From contig SZWC01016144.1 in NCBI GenBank assembly GCA_023375785.1, positions 6,393-58,935 of the forward strand: 52,543 bases of DNA, written 5' to 3'. Positions 20,301 to 32,620 of this stretch are shown in pieces. Made by a program: the position numbers and the translations under genes. This DNA is from Penium margaritaceum. Lineage: Eukaryota > Streptophyta > Zygnematophyceae > Desmidiales > Peniaceae. Position 1 is the first letter of the stretch; the number at the start of each line of letters is the position of its first letter. The notes under the pieces were generated by a model. That model was not told the origin of the DNA, searched no databases, and worked only from the letters and a program-made list of their open reading frames with translations.

Positions 20301-21860
20301 GGGAATTCTTGTCCAAGGATGATTTTGTGGTTACTCATTGGACAAGTACTCCAGACCATTACATCGTGCACATCTCTGATTTGCAGCCGGAGGGATTCGC
20401 GAAGTCGAAAGACTAATAGTCATCTGTCAACAGTTTTGCTTAAAACACTTCTACTTCAGTCTGCAAATCCAACTTCCAAACGATGTCCTTGCTAACAAAA
20501 CTGGAAGAAGCTCCTACATCCAATGGTGCATGTACCATTCTATGCCTTTTTGAACTCCTTAGTTGTTCTCATTGCAGTATCGTCGGTTGGTCGTCCCCGA
20601 ACCTCTCGTCGAACTTTGCCATCTCAGGGACCCTCACATGGACGATCGGTGGCTCGGATTTTCTTGATTAGACACGAGTCTTGCCGTCTACTCCTGCTCT
20701 TTGCCGTTTCTCGACTCTTTTTTCCTTTTCTATGACTTTCCCTCCCTTTATCTTGTTGCGGCTTTTACAGTTGCGCGAGATGTGGCCCGTTGTCATGCAA
20801 CTCCAGCAGAGTTGTTGATCGCGCTGATCAACAGCATCAATCTCGATCGGAGACGAGGTTTCCACCAGCTACGAATTTCCTCCGCTAAGATAATGGTTGT
20901 GGTATTTGGGTTGCCAGTTGATAAATTCCTACTTTCAAGCGTTGTAGTCGATGCAATTGATGTGGTCGGCAGCTACGATCATCTGTGGGAGGTCATCTTG
21001 GATGATGAAAGTGTTTATTGCTGACCAAAAATCTCATTTGAGGCTGCTGTTGTATTAAACGTACATTTCCTTGGGGACAAGGTCATTGCTGGTGATCATT
21101 TCTTTGGAATCATCGAGTTTACTCTGCCATGCTAGACTATTGATGCAGATGTTGGAGTCGATATCATGCGTTAGAGTTCTCATTCAACTTCCAAAAGCAA
21201 AAGTAGATGGCGTGCACAAAGTTGTTCCACATTTCTGGTGGCATGAGGGAGTTGTGCCATGTTGGATTCATATGCTTGAGTGGTAGTACAAATGTGGTTG
21301 ATGATGCGAGAGTGGTCGCGTGAGCCGTTGATCCAGATTTGCTCATTCTCTACTGCTGTTGGAGGACTTTTACATTCAACCACAAAATCAAAGTCGTGCC
21401 ACGTAAAAGTGAGAGCGCGAGGTCTTTTTTTGTTGTTGTTGACCCCAGCAGCAGTGAAGTGTACCTCCAGACTTGTTAGCCACATCCTGACAATCAATCC
21501 CTTGGGTTTTTCAAGATCGATTGGCTGTGGAAGTTGTGGTCAAATCAGTGTTCACTCAAGAGGTGTGATTCTCTCTCTGTCAGTACTGCATTGCATGCAC
21601 AAGAGATACAAAGCTCCTCCGTTGCCACGTTGAGCTGTTGGAGCAAGTGGATGTTGAGACTCTTGAGTTTTGACAATCTCTGGTACATGTATTTGTTGTT
21701 TTACACTTGTTGGCCGGTGCCTCCCATCATACCAGGTGGTAACCAAACGGGCTGTGGCAGAGGTGAAGGGTTTGCCGAGCCTAAGGGTTCCGTCACCGGA
21801 TTGGCCGTTGGGTTCCACGGTGCTGTACCATTTGTCACGAAGGTTGTCAATGCCGCCTGG
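17330..21860 (-). pseudogene. Decayed Ty3/gypsy chromovirus gag-pol
   Basis: Read from 21860 downward: gag (VRMWLTSLEVHFTAAGV near 21490-21440), a zinc knuckle CWSCMTTGHISRNC (20767-20808), protease-like DNA (about 20250-20540, IILGQEF), RT fingers (19661-19843, CRPLNDITIKN), RT palm with YIDN instead of YIDD (19379-19603), RNase H (about 18700-19200, DYILATDAS), integrase (about 17560-18480, SMDFVTGL) and a chromodomain (17333-17450, LVKWHGYNVAHN). It is full of stops and frameshifts. Three TAG stops (18170, 18791, 18962) sit where the related plus-strand element at 33.6-38 kb has Gln. No flanking LTR pair is recognisable; the tandem array begins right after the gag end. Confidence 0.82.
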
Positions 21861-21889
21861 TTTACCTAGATAGCGTCTTTGTTCATGTG

Positions 21890-23480
21890 TTGCTAATCAA
21901 TCTCCTTCATACACTTACCTCACACACTTTTCTCTTTTGGACCCCCCCACTCCTCCCCCCTTGAAGTGGATAATGTATGAGGGGAGTGAATGAAGGAGTA
22001 AACAGAATTCTGCATGATAGTGACATGAAAAAGTGCACTTGTGCACAAGGAGGAGAAACTTCATAGAAGCTATATGAGACCATGTACACAAATGGCATTT
22101 CTCAACGGAACTTCACTTGTTCACTTGTAAGTGATACACTCTTTTATACACTTTCCTCGTACAATTTTGCCATTTGGATCCACCCTCCCTCGATCCCCTC
22201 CCCCCCCCCTCCTGAAGTGGAAAGAGAGGACTGTATGAGAGTGTGAAAAAAATTTGGTATGACAGTGACATGAAAACGTAAACTTGTGTGCAAGGGGAGG
22301 AAACTTCATAGAAGTGATAGGTTATTATGTACACAGATGTATCATTTCAATGTAATGTCACGTATTAAGTAATACACTCCATCATACACTTGCCTCACAC
22401 ACTTTTGTCATTTGGACCCTCCTCCTCTGACTCCCCCCTCCGCCCCCTCTCCCCCCTGGTCGAGTGGGAAGTGTATGAGGGGAGTGTACGAGGGGGTGTA
22501 CAAAAGATAATATGACTCTAACATACAAAAGTACACTTGTGTACATGGAGGAGAAACTTCACATAAGTGGTAGGTGATCATGTGCACAAATGTATTTTTT
22601 CAACTTAACATCACTTGTTCATTGATACACTCCTTCTTACACTTGCCTCGTTTACTTTTATTGTTTGACTCCTCCTTGACCCCCCCCCTCCCGTCAATTG
22701 GAAAGTGTATGAGGGGATTGGATGAGGGAGTGAACAAGATTTGGTATGACAGTGATGTACAGATCACACTTGTGTCCAAGGAGGAGAGACTTCATGGAAG
22801 TTATATGGGATCATGTACACAAAGGGATTATTTCAACGTAACATCACTTGTTAGGTGATACACTCCTTCATACACATACATGGTATACTTTTGTCCTTTG
22901 GACCCCCCCCCCCGGCCCCCCTNNNNNNNNNNNNNNNNNNNNNNNNNNNNNNNNNNNNNNNNNNNNNNNNNNNNNNNNNNNNNNNNNNNNNNNNNNNNNN
23001 NNNNNNNNNNNNNNNNNNNNNNNNNNNNNNNNNNNNNNNNNNNNNNNNNNNNNNNNNNNNNNNNNNNNNNNNNNNNNNNNNNNNNNNNNNNNNNNNNNNN
23101 NNNNNNNNNNNNNNNNNNNNNNNNNNNNNNNNNNNNNNNNNNNNNNNNNNNNNNNNNNNNNNNNNNNNNNNNNNNNNNNNNNNNNNNNNNNNNNNNTCAC
23201 GGAAGTGATAGGTTTTCATGCACAAAAATGTTTTTTTTTTTCAACGTAACATCACCTGTCTAGTGACACACTCTTTCAGACACTTGTCTCATATGCTTTT
23301 TTTCTTTTGAGCCCCCTCCCCCCCCTCTTTCCCTCCATCTCCTCCCCCCTGGCCCAGTGGAAATTGTATGAGGGGAGTGTACAAGGGAGTGGACAGAAGC
23401 TAAAACAACACTGACATAAGTACACTTGTGTACAAGGTGGATAAACTTCATAGGAGTGACAGGAGATCATGTACACAACA
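21890..23480. repeat. Tandem array of ~235-bp units with an internal stem-loop
   Basis: At least six related units start near 21896, 22132, 22371, 22624, 22857 and 23265. Each unit has, in order, CACTCCTTCATACACTT, a run of C, then AAGTGTATGAGGGGAGTG (the near-complement of the first arm), ACACTTGTGTACAAGGAGG, AACTTCATAGAAGTGATAGG and AACATCACTTGTT. The two arms can fold into a stem with the C-run in the loop. No unit is coding. An N gap interrupts the array, so the copy number is unknown. Confidence 0.85.
22923..23196. other. Assembly gap (274 N)
   Basis: It lies inside the tandem array, immediately after a long C-run, and is probably a repeat-induced break. Confidence 0.98.
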
Positions 23481-23749
23481 GGAATTCTTTGAAAAGCCCT
23501 TAACGGGTAAGTTTATGTATAAGCTACACGGAAGATACTTCAATATGTGACTTTGTCATCCAATTTGGCTAGGAATATTCTATGAAAGTTGCCATAGTGC
23601 ATGGGTGAGTACAAGGAAGGTACTTGGAATCTACGAGTAAATAAAAACATGTCGTGTACACAGATATAGTAGTGCATGAATTTGGGGTGATTGGGACTAA
23701 ATAGACTAGGTAGCTGAAGTCTGAAGCTCTTGAAGAAATGAGGCTGGTG

Positions 23750-23752
<3 letters not shown>

Positions 23753-23789
<37 letters not shown>
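23753..23789. repeat. (GA)n microsatellite
   Basis: A 37-bp uninterrupted GA dinucleotide run. On the minus strand it forms a CT-rich stretch downstream of the promoter-like region at 24087-24271. Confidence 0.95.
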
Positions 23790-23791
<2 letters not shown>

Positions 23792-24086
23792 GTTACCTCC
23801 TATCAGGCTGGCACATAAGTGCCGGTCTTACAAGGGCTTTGGAGGGATCTCCAACAGTCTCTAGTTCAGAGGCACTCCTGTGCCAAGGCGTGAAGCCTGA
23901 CACAAATTCAAGGCTTGCAAGGCCTTGTAGATGACGTAGTTGCTGTGAGACTGACTGTAGGAAGAACAGCAAGAAGATGACGTCCAAATGGAATTGAGCA
24001 CTTGACTGGAGAGAATAATCCACGAGGATTTGTAGATTTGAAGATGTTGAGAGATTGGAGATATTGGAGATGTCTGAGAGCTACTT

Positions 24087-24271
24087 CTTTATATACACGT
24101 GGCCTTGGTAAATTGACTACATTGGAGGAGAAGCTTCCTCGTGTGCGTGCAACAGTCACCTCTTGACGTTGTAGGTATGAAGCTTCCCTGCAAAGGAAGC
24201 TTCTTCCAGCTGTACGATGTTACTCACCTCTGGAATCAGCTTTGGTGAAGCTTCTTGATGAAGGAAGCTTC
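24087..24271 (-). promoter_or_regulatory. Promoter-like region: TATA box and five GAAGCTTC dyads
   Basis: On the minus strand TATATAAAG (24087-24095) is preceded by five exact GAAGCTTC motifs at 24130-24137, 24179-24186, 24196-24203, 24247-24254 and 24264-24271. The last four form two pairs, each 17 bp apart, which looks like a duplication. GAAnnTTC is the heat-shock-element dyad, as in the copia LTR. About 300 bp of leader-like sequence with no ATG-led long frame follows downstream (to 23790). It may be the U3 of another LTR whose ends I could not define. Confidence 0.4.
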
Positions 24272-24829
24272 ATGCAGCTTCATTGTAAAGTTTCTTCGTC
24301 GGGTGGCTTCTTCAAGAATCCAATCTCCTCCACCTTGATTGTGCTGCACACATTAATGTAGACTGTACATTTCCATCCATCAGAAGCTTGAAGCAGATCT
24401 CTCCTCATAGACAAGTGATGTGATTGCTCCAGACCTCGCCCATGTTGGAGATGATGTAGTAGACGTTGCTCTCTAACCTTGGATGCACATAAGCTAGGTA
24501 GGATTAGGTAATCTTGCCTTGTGTGCCTACGCAGTTTTATGCACTGCGTAGCTCCCCCTCTCATCATAAGAGGGCACGGGCATATGCTAACCTCGTGCGC
24601 CTGCCTACATTCCAAGTCCCTTTCACCCCTTCAGGGTTTGTCGACCGGATTAACTCTGGAAGTCTTTGGAGGAAATTCCCCTCCTAGCTACACCCCAAAA
24701 CTTTTTGCAAAGAGTTCCGTAAAAGACTATGGAGACCTCCAATTGAAGAACCGACTACGCCATGTTGAACAAGTAAATCAGCGCAGTTATCGCACAATCC
24801 AATAGTGCAAACTCATGAGTTTGGGGTCA
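24272..24829. other. No gene recognised
   Basis: This is probably non-coding LTR/leader DNA. A 111-codon minus-strand frame (24280-24615) has no recognisable family. Confidence 0.4.
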
Positions 24830-25040
24830 TACCCCCCTTGTTTTGGACAGAGAACGAGAGGGCAAGGTAAAAACAGACATGGGCCTCCGGAGACTTGAAG
24901 CATTCAAGTCCTCTTGTGCGGTTTGTTGATTACCATTGTCCCCAGACTGATCTAGAGGAGAAAATCCCTCAAGCAGGCTCTGGATGCCATTATGTAAGTT
25001 CCGACAACAACCTAAGTGCAGGAGGTAGAGACACAATCGT
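24830..25040. repeat. Fragment related to the solo-LTR-like insertion
   Basis: It shares TAAAAACAGA(C/T)ATGGGCCTCC, GAGACT(T/A)GAAG and a GAGACAC-containing end with 12270-12455 in the same orientation. The rest is diverged. Confidence 0.55.
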
Positions 25041-25189
25041 TCAAGTGGTTTTCGGAGCAGGTTAACCCTTGCGACCAAGTGTGCAACAGTTCTGGCAGCT
25101 ACACAAGATACAAAATACTGCAAGCAGCTACAGTAGGAGCAGAATTGCCACATAGGGATATGGGCTTAAATCTGAACCGTTTTAAGCAC

Positions 25190-25850
25190 TGTAAAGTGCA
25201 TTCAAAATCTCTTGAGGAGCTATATTGTTTTCTTCCTACTCCTATAAGCTTCCTCTGCTCCCCAGGAAGATGGATGGATTTTTCTTGGACGGGTTGGGGA
25301 GTACCCACCATCAAACCACCAAAATTTTCCCTCTTCTCAAGGCTCCCTCCTTCCTCCATTCAAAAATTTGGACAGCGCTCTTCCCAAAGATTGGGGATTC
25401 TCACGGTCTGAGAGAACTTGAAGATCTTTTACAGCTTCGCCAACGGCTTTGGCTCAAGGGAGATGCTGCCAAGAGACACAAGAGGTTTAAGGGAATGTGA
25501 AGAGGATGCCTAGGAGGACTAGAAGACAAGAAAGAAGACAAGAGGAATGAGGGAGGAACGTGTGAGGGTAGGAACTCTAGGCTAGATTTGACCCTTTGCC
25601 CCTCCTCCTCATCACATGAGCATTCCTAACCTAGTGTAGCCTTTTTATTCTTTTGTCTTTTGTTATGTTTTCCTATGATTTCTAGCTTGCCTAGTGATGT
25701 GAGTAACGACTAAGGGTTGTCTGGAATCCACATGCTTTTGTCGATTGCGGCGGCGTAGAAACATAGTATTTTTCTACCACATGATTGTTCCAACCATGGC
25801 AGTTTTGAAAGACAGATATAAAATTTATAAATGCTTCACCAACTGTGAGA
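25190..25850 (+). repeat. 5' untranslated/LTR-like part of gag family copy 1
   Basis: Its reverse complement resembles 31930-32620 (for example the block around 25360-25290 against 32460-32570, and the region with GTAGAAACATAG against its counterpart near 32000). It precedes the gag remnant on the plus strand and is non-coding. The short open frame at 25225-25500 has no known family. Confidence 0.5.
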
Positions 25851-28800
25851 GCAAGGTGAATTCAGGAGGCAACATCTCCTTGAGGTCGTGGGGTGACCCT
25901 CACAATGGTCTTCATGTGGTAGTCGCACGGGCAAAGCAATGGCAAGTACCGGACCGTCCAAGACCAACAAGGGCAAGGTGGTGATGGCCCCACCACACGC
26001 CCTCGCTGGAGTCCAAGATTTAAGAGCCATCTCCACGAGCACGGTTATCAAACCAAAGGCAACTGCACCACTGAAAGCAAGCGATGCCAAATCAATGACA
26101 CTAAGAAGCATGCAGTGGAAAAAAAGGTGCTCTCGGACCACGTTGATGTTCACGTGGGCGACCCCCACGTACCAGAGGACGCTCTCTAGGAGGACCACCA
26201 GAGCGTGGACCCCGACAAAGAGCACAACATCTAGGATGGCTAGGGCAATGAGGATCACGGTCATTTCCATCATCACTTAGTAAACTTGAGCCGATCGCTC
26301 AAGAGGGGAAAGACACTCTCCAGATTGACTGAAGCTATCGATAGTAGCAAAGGCGCCAAAAGCAGCCACACAGAAAGTTCCCGCAAGCATGATCTGGACA
26401 ACGTTGCCGTGGATTCAATTCGTGATGACCGCCGGAGGCTTCTTGGGTTGGCTACGCAGGCAGCGGGCCAACTGAAGATCACCACCAACAGTGGAGGTGC
26501 AGTCGGACATCCCTTCCTACGATGTGGTTGCAATGGTGACTTATACCCACTCGAGCATCGTCACTGAGAACAGTCTCCTTTGGAAGGTAGGACTCCTTGG
26601 AGGCGTGAACGCGAACCGTACCCCCTTATAGTGGGTAAAAGTGTTGGGACAGTGCGAGGCCCTTGAGGCTACCAACGACGCTCTGACGACATGAGAGCTA
26701 AAGTTTGTGTTTGCCAACTTGCTCGCCCACATCAGGTAGAGCATCACGGACCTCAACCATGATTGTTAGCTGCTGCGGGTGGCCACAAATGAGGTGATCC
26801 ATCAACGTGAAGACCTCGACAAGACATTGCAGAGCGTGATCCAGTGCAGATGCAGCAGTGATTGCAACAAGCACCAAGTGCAGATGCCATCGCCACCGAT
26901 AGCAATGACTTGTATACCTCAACAACTTCATAGCCGGTCATAAAGACATCCCTCCTCTACATAGTGGAGATCTTCCAAAAGGGCATGTAGCTGACCAATC
27001 GGCTGAATCATAGGGAGCACATTTTGTGTGTCCACAAGGCGCCACTAGGTCAATGGGGTGACCTTGCCACGATGTGACTGGAGGACAAGCTCTTCAAGTA
27101 CGTGGTCAAGGAGCGGGGCGCACAGCAACCGCACCTTGAATGGTAGCCCATGTTGTGGGAGGAAATCTGCGATATCATGCAGAAGAATCATCCAACGTGA
27201 GGACGCACATCACACCTTCCACAAGACCAAGGATTTCAAGAATCTGGGTAGCTTGCTTGAGGCCTACTTGAGCGAGTTCATCGCACTCGTGGAGGAAGCC
27301 AAGAGTTTTACTGAAGGGGATGAGACCGAGACCTTTAAGTAGCTTGAGTGCTTGCTACCGGAGATTTTGCCTAATGGTCTGGCCAGCAAGAAGCTGGAAG
27401 ACAAGGCCACCACAATGGCAACCGGCAAAGATTAGACGCGCTAGAGGGCATTGCGCAACTACATGAGCAAAGTGTATTTGGCTAACCCAAAGCACTACTC
27501 TAAAGCACATCACACGCGAGCACATCAAGGCAACAACATGCGCATGGATGGTGGAAGGAATGGTGGGTCAGCTAGACAGCAGGTGAGGGCCAAGGGTAAG
27601 CAGACCATAAATCCTCCACCGAAGAACGTTGGTGGCCATAAGCTCCCCAACAACAAGCATATCCACAACAATGACAAGCCGTAGGCAGCACGTGAGCATC
27701 GTAACGCAATCTTACGCGATGGGCTCTACCACAATTGCATCCAACGTGGCCACTTTAAGGCACAGTGCCCCAAGGCTGCTTGTTGTAGGTGAGAGGCTGC
27801 GGCGTTGGCTGCGGTTGCGGCATCTCGTGAGGATGGTGCAACAGGAGGTCACGGATAGGATTGTCGACAAGGCCGAGGTCGCAGGAATGGGCCCGGTCCT
27901 AGAGTAACGTTTATGGGACCACTTTCATGAGTGTGGATTCATATCTTCATATAAGGGTAGTAAATAAACTGATTTTGTTACAAGTTCAATCTTATCTATT
28001 GTTTTCTCCCCTTTTGTTGGACCTCATTCTTCACTTGCTGACCGTCATTGCCCACCTTGCATCCCCGGACAAGATGCATGGTTGAACATGCTTAGTGGTG
28101 GTGACACTGACCATTGTCCAAGAATTGTGTGACACAATTTTTCAAGCAAACACCCTAAAAGAAATACGTTCGATCACATTTGCGGAACCTTTGATTTTGA
28201 TCCAGTAAAATCTCAAGATTGGAAGGTATTAGTCAAATTCAAATGTACCCACAAGATGTGGATGCGAATGGGTGAATCCTAGGAGTTGCGGCACCCACTG
28301 CACATATTCCGTGTTCATCACAAACCCAGCTTGCCATTGTCAAGCCCTTTGATCTCCGCCGCAGCCTCTCACCCACGCAAAAGTGAGCAAGTGCAAGTTT
28401 GCATAAGATTGACTCAAATGCCTTGAGCACACAACCGACAAGGGTGATGTTCATTTCAAGCCACAAAAGGTCCAAATGGTGGTGGATTGGCAACGTCCAG
28501 GAAAAGTTGGGAAGATTTGGTCTTACCTCGGACTTGGAAACTACTTTTGACGGCTTATGCAATGGTATTCGACCCTGATAGCACCACTGACCAGGCTCAC
28601 GTGGAAAGATGTGCATTGGGATTGGATATTTGACTATGGTAACACTTCTCCTAAAGTCAAAGAGCTTCTATCCACAGGGTACCTCCTAGCTTTTTTTAAT
28701 CCATCACAACTGTGCAAGGTGCGGAATGATGTGTTAGTAGAAGGACTTGGAGAAGTCCTCATGCAGAATGGTCATCCAATGGCACATGAGAGCTAGAAGC

Positions 28801-29330
28801 TCATCCCCGCAAAGGCGTTGTACACCACTAGGGATCAAAAGCTCCTACGGTGGTTTACACTTTCAAGATGTGGCATTGCTACCTCGGGGGCATTGAGGAG
28901 GGTGTGATGGTCGTGACCAACCACAACCCACAATCCAGTCCAAACACATCAAGACGATATGTGCATTGGAGCGAATACCTGAGCCAATACCTGGCTCAAG
29001 TATTTGCTTGGAATGAATGTAAAGCAGCGCTGTCACTTTTGAAGGATCAAGTGCTCTGGTTAAAAGCACATCATAGTTTTGTTTTTTCAAAGTTAGGGGT
29101 CGCCTAGTACCATGTTGAATGGATGAAGACGGTTGGGTACCTTCAACTTGACACTTTGTGTGTACCCTTGAATGTAATGTTTTGCTTGGTAGGAACCCAT
29201 CACGGGTATGATATGGTTGTTACTAACAAAAACTGTGCCATCAAGTGGCTCATACTCATGGACCACCTATCAAGTAAAGACAAGGATGAAAAAGGAGTCA
29301 TCTCCTCCTGTGTTAGCTAGCATGTTCACG
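25850..29330 (+). pseudogene. Decayed Ty3/gypsy remnant, gag plus RT/RNase H
   Basis: The gag part (about 25939-27900) includes the block EAYLSEFIALVEEAKSF (27250-27310) and a decayed zinc knuckle HNCIQRGHFKAQC (about 27730-27768; the first Cys is now His). After a gap in homology, 28480-29110 encodes the end of RT and RNase H: APLTRLTWKDVHWDW, FNPSQLCKVRNDVLVEGLGE and ALYTTRDQKLL, all typical of gypsy. Protease, the RT palm and integrase are not recognisable, so the copy is internally deleted. Stops and frameshifts occur throughout. The gag half is repeated inverted at 29790-31930. Confidence 0.72.
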
Positions 29331-29789
29331 GGAGTACTAGCTAGGTGTCCTCTGTACTGCATCATCATTTTCCCTCTAATATTTTGAATGAACTGGTTAG
29401 AGGACAGCAAGCCAAATTCATGGTAAATTCATAACCAGTACAACGAGTGTTGTAGTGTCCATGATTCACCCACTTGGGCCCACATGTTGTGGCCATGTGT
29501 GAGTTATGCTAGCACCTTGTAATATTCAAAATTTTCTCTGTCAAAATCGTTGACCAAAGGTACCACGAATGTGATCAAACTCATTTCTTTTAGAACATGT
29601 GTTTCCATCACTGCATTGCACTGTTCTTACATAGTGGTTGATATCTTTATCACTGAGCAAGTTTGATCATGCATCTTGTTTAAAGATGGAAGGTCTAGTG
29701 GATAATGACATTATGCAAGTGCAGAGTGTGGTTCAATGAGAGATGATGATTTACTTGAGAAGTTGGAACTCATCAGAAACTCTATTATT

Positions 29790-31930
29790 TTACATCCCAG
29801 TCTAAAAAGACAAACCCATAAACATGATCCATCTTTCCATCTGAGTGGTCCCAAAAAACATCATTCAGAGGTGGAGAAATTCCCACCACAGCCTTTTCCA
29901 TTTCCATGACAGGGCCAACTGCGGTGGCCATGGCCCTGTCCACGGCCTTGTCTTCAACCTTTTGATGCACCATCCCCATGAGGTATTGCGGTTGTATCCA
30001 ACGCCACAGCCTTTTTTCCACCACCAGCAGCTTTAGGACACTAAGTCCTAAAGTGGACAGGCCGTTACTATTTTGGTAGAGTTCCTTGCCAAAGGCAGTG
30101 TTACGCCACTCATGTGCATGCTACATTTCGTTGCTTTCATGATCGTAATTGTCGTTGGGGGCCTTCCGTCCACAGGTTTTCTTGACAGGGGGGTTTGTGG
30201 GCTACTTGCTCCTAACCGTATCCTGTTGCCCGGTTGTCCCTCTAGTCCTTGCAGTGTCCATGCACTTGTCATGACCATATTGTGCATACATGTTCGGTCA
30301 TGTATCCGAGTAGTACTTTGGGTTTACTGAATACACTTCACTTATGAGGCCACAAAACACCCACTAGCTTGCCCAAGCTTGGCCCGTTTCCTTCATCCAC
30401 CTGTCGGCAAAACCATCACGCAAGTAATACAACAGTAACCACTTTGGATACTTGAATGTATGCATCCCATCATCATCGGTAAAACTCTTGGCATCCTGCA
30501 CAAGTGCAACGAACTCGTTCAAATAGGACTCGTATGAGCTACCCCGCTGCTTGAAGTCATTTAGCTTGTGGAAGGCGCATTATGCCCCCTTGCACTGGGT
30601 GCACCTTTTGTACATGATATTGCAAAAGGCCTTCCACACCATGGAATGCCACTTTAGGTGTGACCGCTGCGCACCCCACTCCTTAACTATGTACTTGAAG
30701 AATTTTTCTTTAAGTCATGTTATGTCAAGGTCATCCCACAGGCAAAGTGAAGCCTTGTGGACCTGCAGCATATGCTCCATGCATTTTTGCCAATCAAACA
30801 ATTTCACATCCTTTGTCAAGATCTCCATTCTATGGAAGACAGACATGTTCATGACTGGTCCCAATGTTTTCAAGCTAGGCAAATAATCACCGCCACTAGC
30901 GGTGGTATCGACACTTGTGCCATGCTCCAACCGTTCCTTTGTGCAATCGCACGCTCTACAACCCCTTGTCGAGGGCATCGCATTGGTGCATTGTCTCATG
31001 AGCGGGCAGACATAGCAGCTAGTAATCACAGTAAATATTGTGATGTTTTACCCAATAATTTCAGAAAGGTTGGTGAACGGGACTTTAGCCTCGGCAATGA
31101 AATCAAGGTTCTTGCACTGTCTTTACACCTTTACCCAATGAAGGAGGATACGGTCTGTGTATATGCCTTCGAGGAGTTACACCTTTTGGAGGAAGCCATC
31201 GTCTGTGACAATGCATGAGTGGATGTGGATCTTTCCCATTACAGCCACATCATAGGAAGGGGGTCCATTCCCACTCATTTTGATGGTTTTTCATGTTCAC
31301 CGTCGGTATTGATCTTCAGTATTCCCTCCGTGTGGGCGGCCATCTCAACAAGCTTCCAACAATCAGAGTGAATTTCCATCACTAAAGCGTCATCCAACTC
31401 GTTCTCACAAGAACTTCCCATGTGGCTACTTTTGATGCCTTTGTTGATCTCGGTAGCCTTGATGATTCTAGCAACTTCTTGTAAATCCGTGAACGTCCCG
31501 TTCCTCTCGAACAACTCATACAACTTTGTCATATGAAGATGGTGATTATCACAATCCTTGTCATTTTTTTTCGTTTTCAATGACGTGTTCTTTGTCGGGG
31601 TCAACATTTGCGTTGTCCTCCTCGATATAGTCTTCATTTGCATGGAAGATGCCCTGGTGTACGTTGACTTGCTCACAAACCATATTTCTTGTTTTCACAC
31701 GCTTCTCGGGTTTACCGAGTTTAGCCTCATAGCCTTTGGTGACACATTTGTCATTGGATTTGCCACCATTCTTGCATTGGAGGCTCCCAAACCGTGGATT
31801 CTGCCAAGGGCATGTGGTAAAGCCAACACCACCTTGCCCTTGTTGGCCTTGGACTAACTGGTAATTGCCATGCCGTTGAGACATGCAAGTAGCACGTAAC
31901 CCTTTGTGAGCATCGCTCACGACCTCAGGG
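29790..31930 (-). pseudogene. Second gag copy of the same family, inverted
   Basis: The minus strand encodes the same gag: SYLNEFVALVQDAKSFT near 30510-30470 matches 27250-27310, GQGGVGFTTCPWQNPRF near 31850-31800 matches the start of copy 1, and ERNGTFTDLQEV lies near 31500. Its 3' end near 29800 (RLWRWIQPQYL) matches 27790-27830. No RT is present on this side. It is broken by stops and frameshifts and relates to copy 1 tail-to-tail. Confidence 0.65.
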
Positions 31931-32620
31931 AGTTATTGCTGCCTCCTAGAGATCATTCCTCTTACAACTGGTGAGGCAGCTATGATATAGATGTCTATGT
32001 TTCTGCACTGCTGTGGATAGCACAACCACACGATGTAATTTCTAGGCTTCTAGGCCGCCGCGGTATGCACAAACACGTGGATTTTAAGGCTTATCTTTCT
32101 AGCCGTGACTAATGACACAAGATGAACTGCGAGAAAAGTAAGGAACTTGAATCTATGTCACGGGATAATCAAGCGCCAACATGAGCTTTTCTCACAACAT
32201 GAAAATGCAAGCAAACATTGCAAGAGGCAAGATTTCCCCACTTCTTGCCCTCCTCTTCTTGGCTTGCTTCTCTTGCTTCCTCTTGTCATGTTTGGCCTTA
32301 TCTTCTTGAAATTTCAATTGTTTTTGTATTCTTTTGACACGTCTTCCTCCTCTTGGTGATGTCTCCCTTGAGCTAGCGGCTACGAAGAAGCCACCAAAAA
32401 CTCAAGGTGACGTCCTTTCTTTTGGGGGACGCTCTCAAGTCACGAGTGTCCCTTGTCTTAGAAGGAGCACTGTCCCAATATTTTTTCGAGGGAGGAGAGA
32501 ATCTTGAAAAGAGGAGGGAGCGTGGTGGTTTGGGTATGGAAACTCCTCACACTGTCCAACAAAATTCAACGTACAGCTCATTTAGATTTGTCCAACACAC
32601 TTTATGGTGCTTAAAGTACA
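31931..32620 (-). repeat. 5' untranslated/LTR-like part of gag family copy 2
   Basis: This is the inverted counterpart of 25190-25850, extending the inverted repeat beyond the gag region. It is non-coding. Confidence 0.45.

Noticed and set aside
21890..23480. CRISPR-like array
   Set aside because: Units are about 235 bp and diverged, with no short identical repeats separated by unique spacers and no cas genes; this is eukaryotic tandem repeat DNA.
25225..25500. 91-codon plus-strand frame as a small gene
   Set aside because: It lies in a region repeated inverted at 32430-32620, where the frame is not kept.
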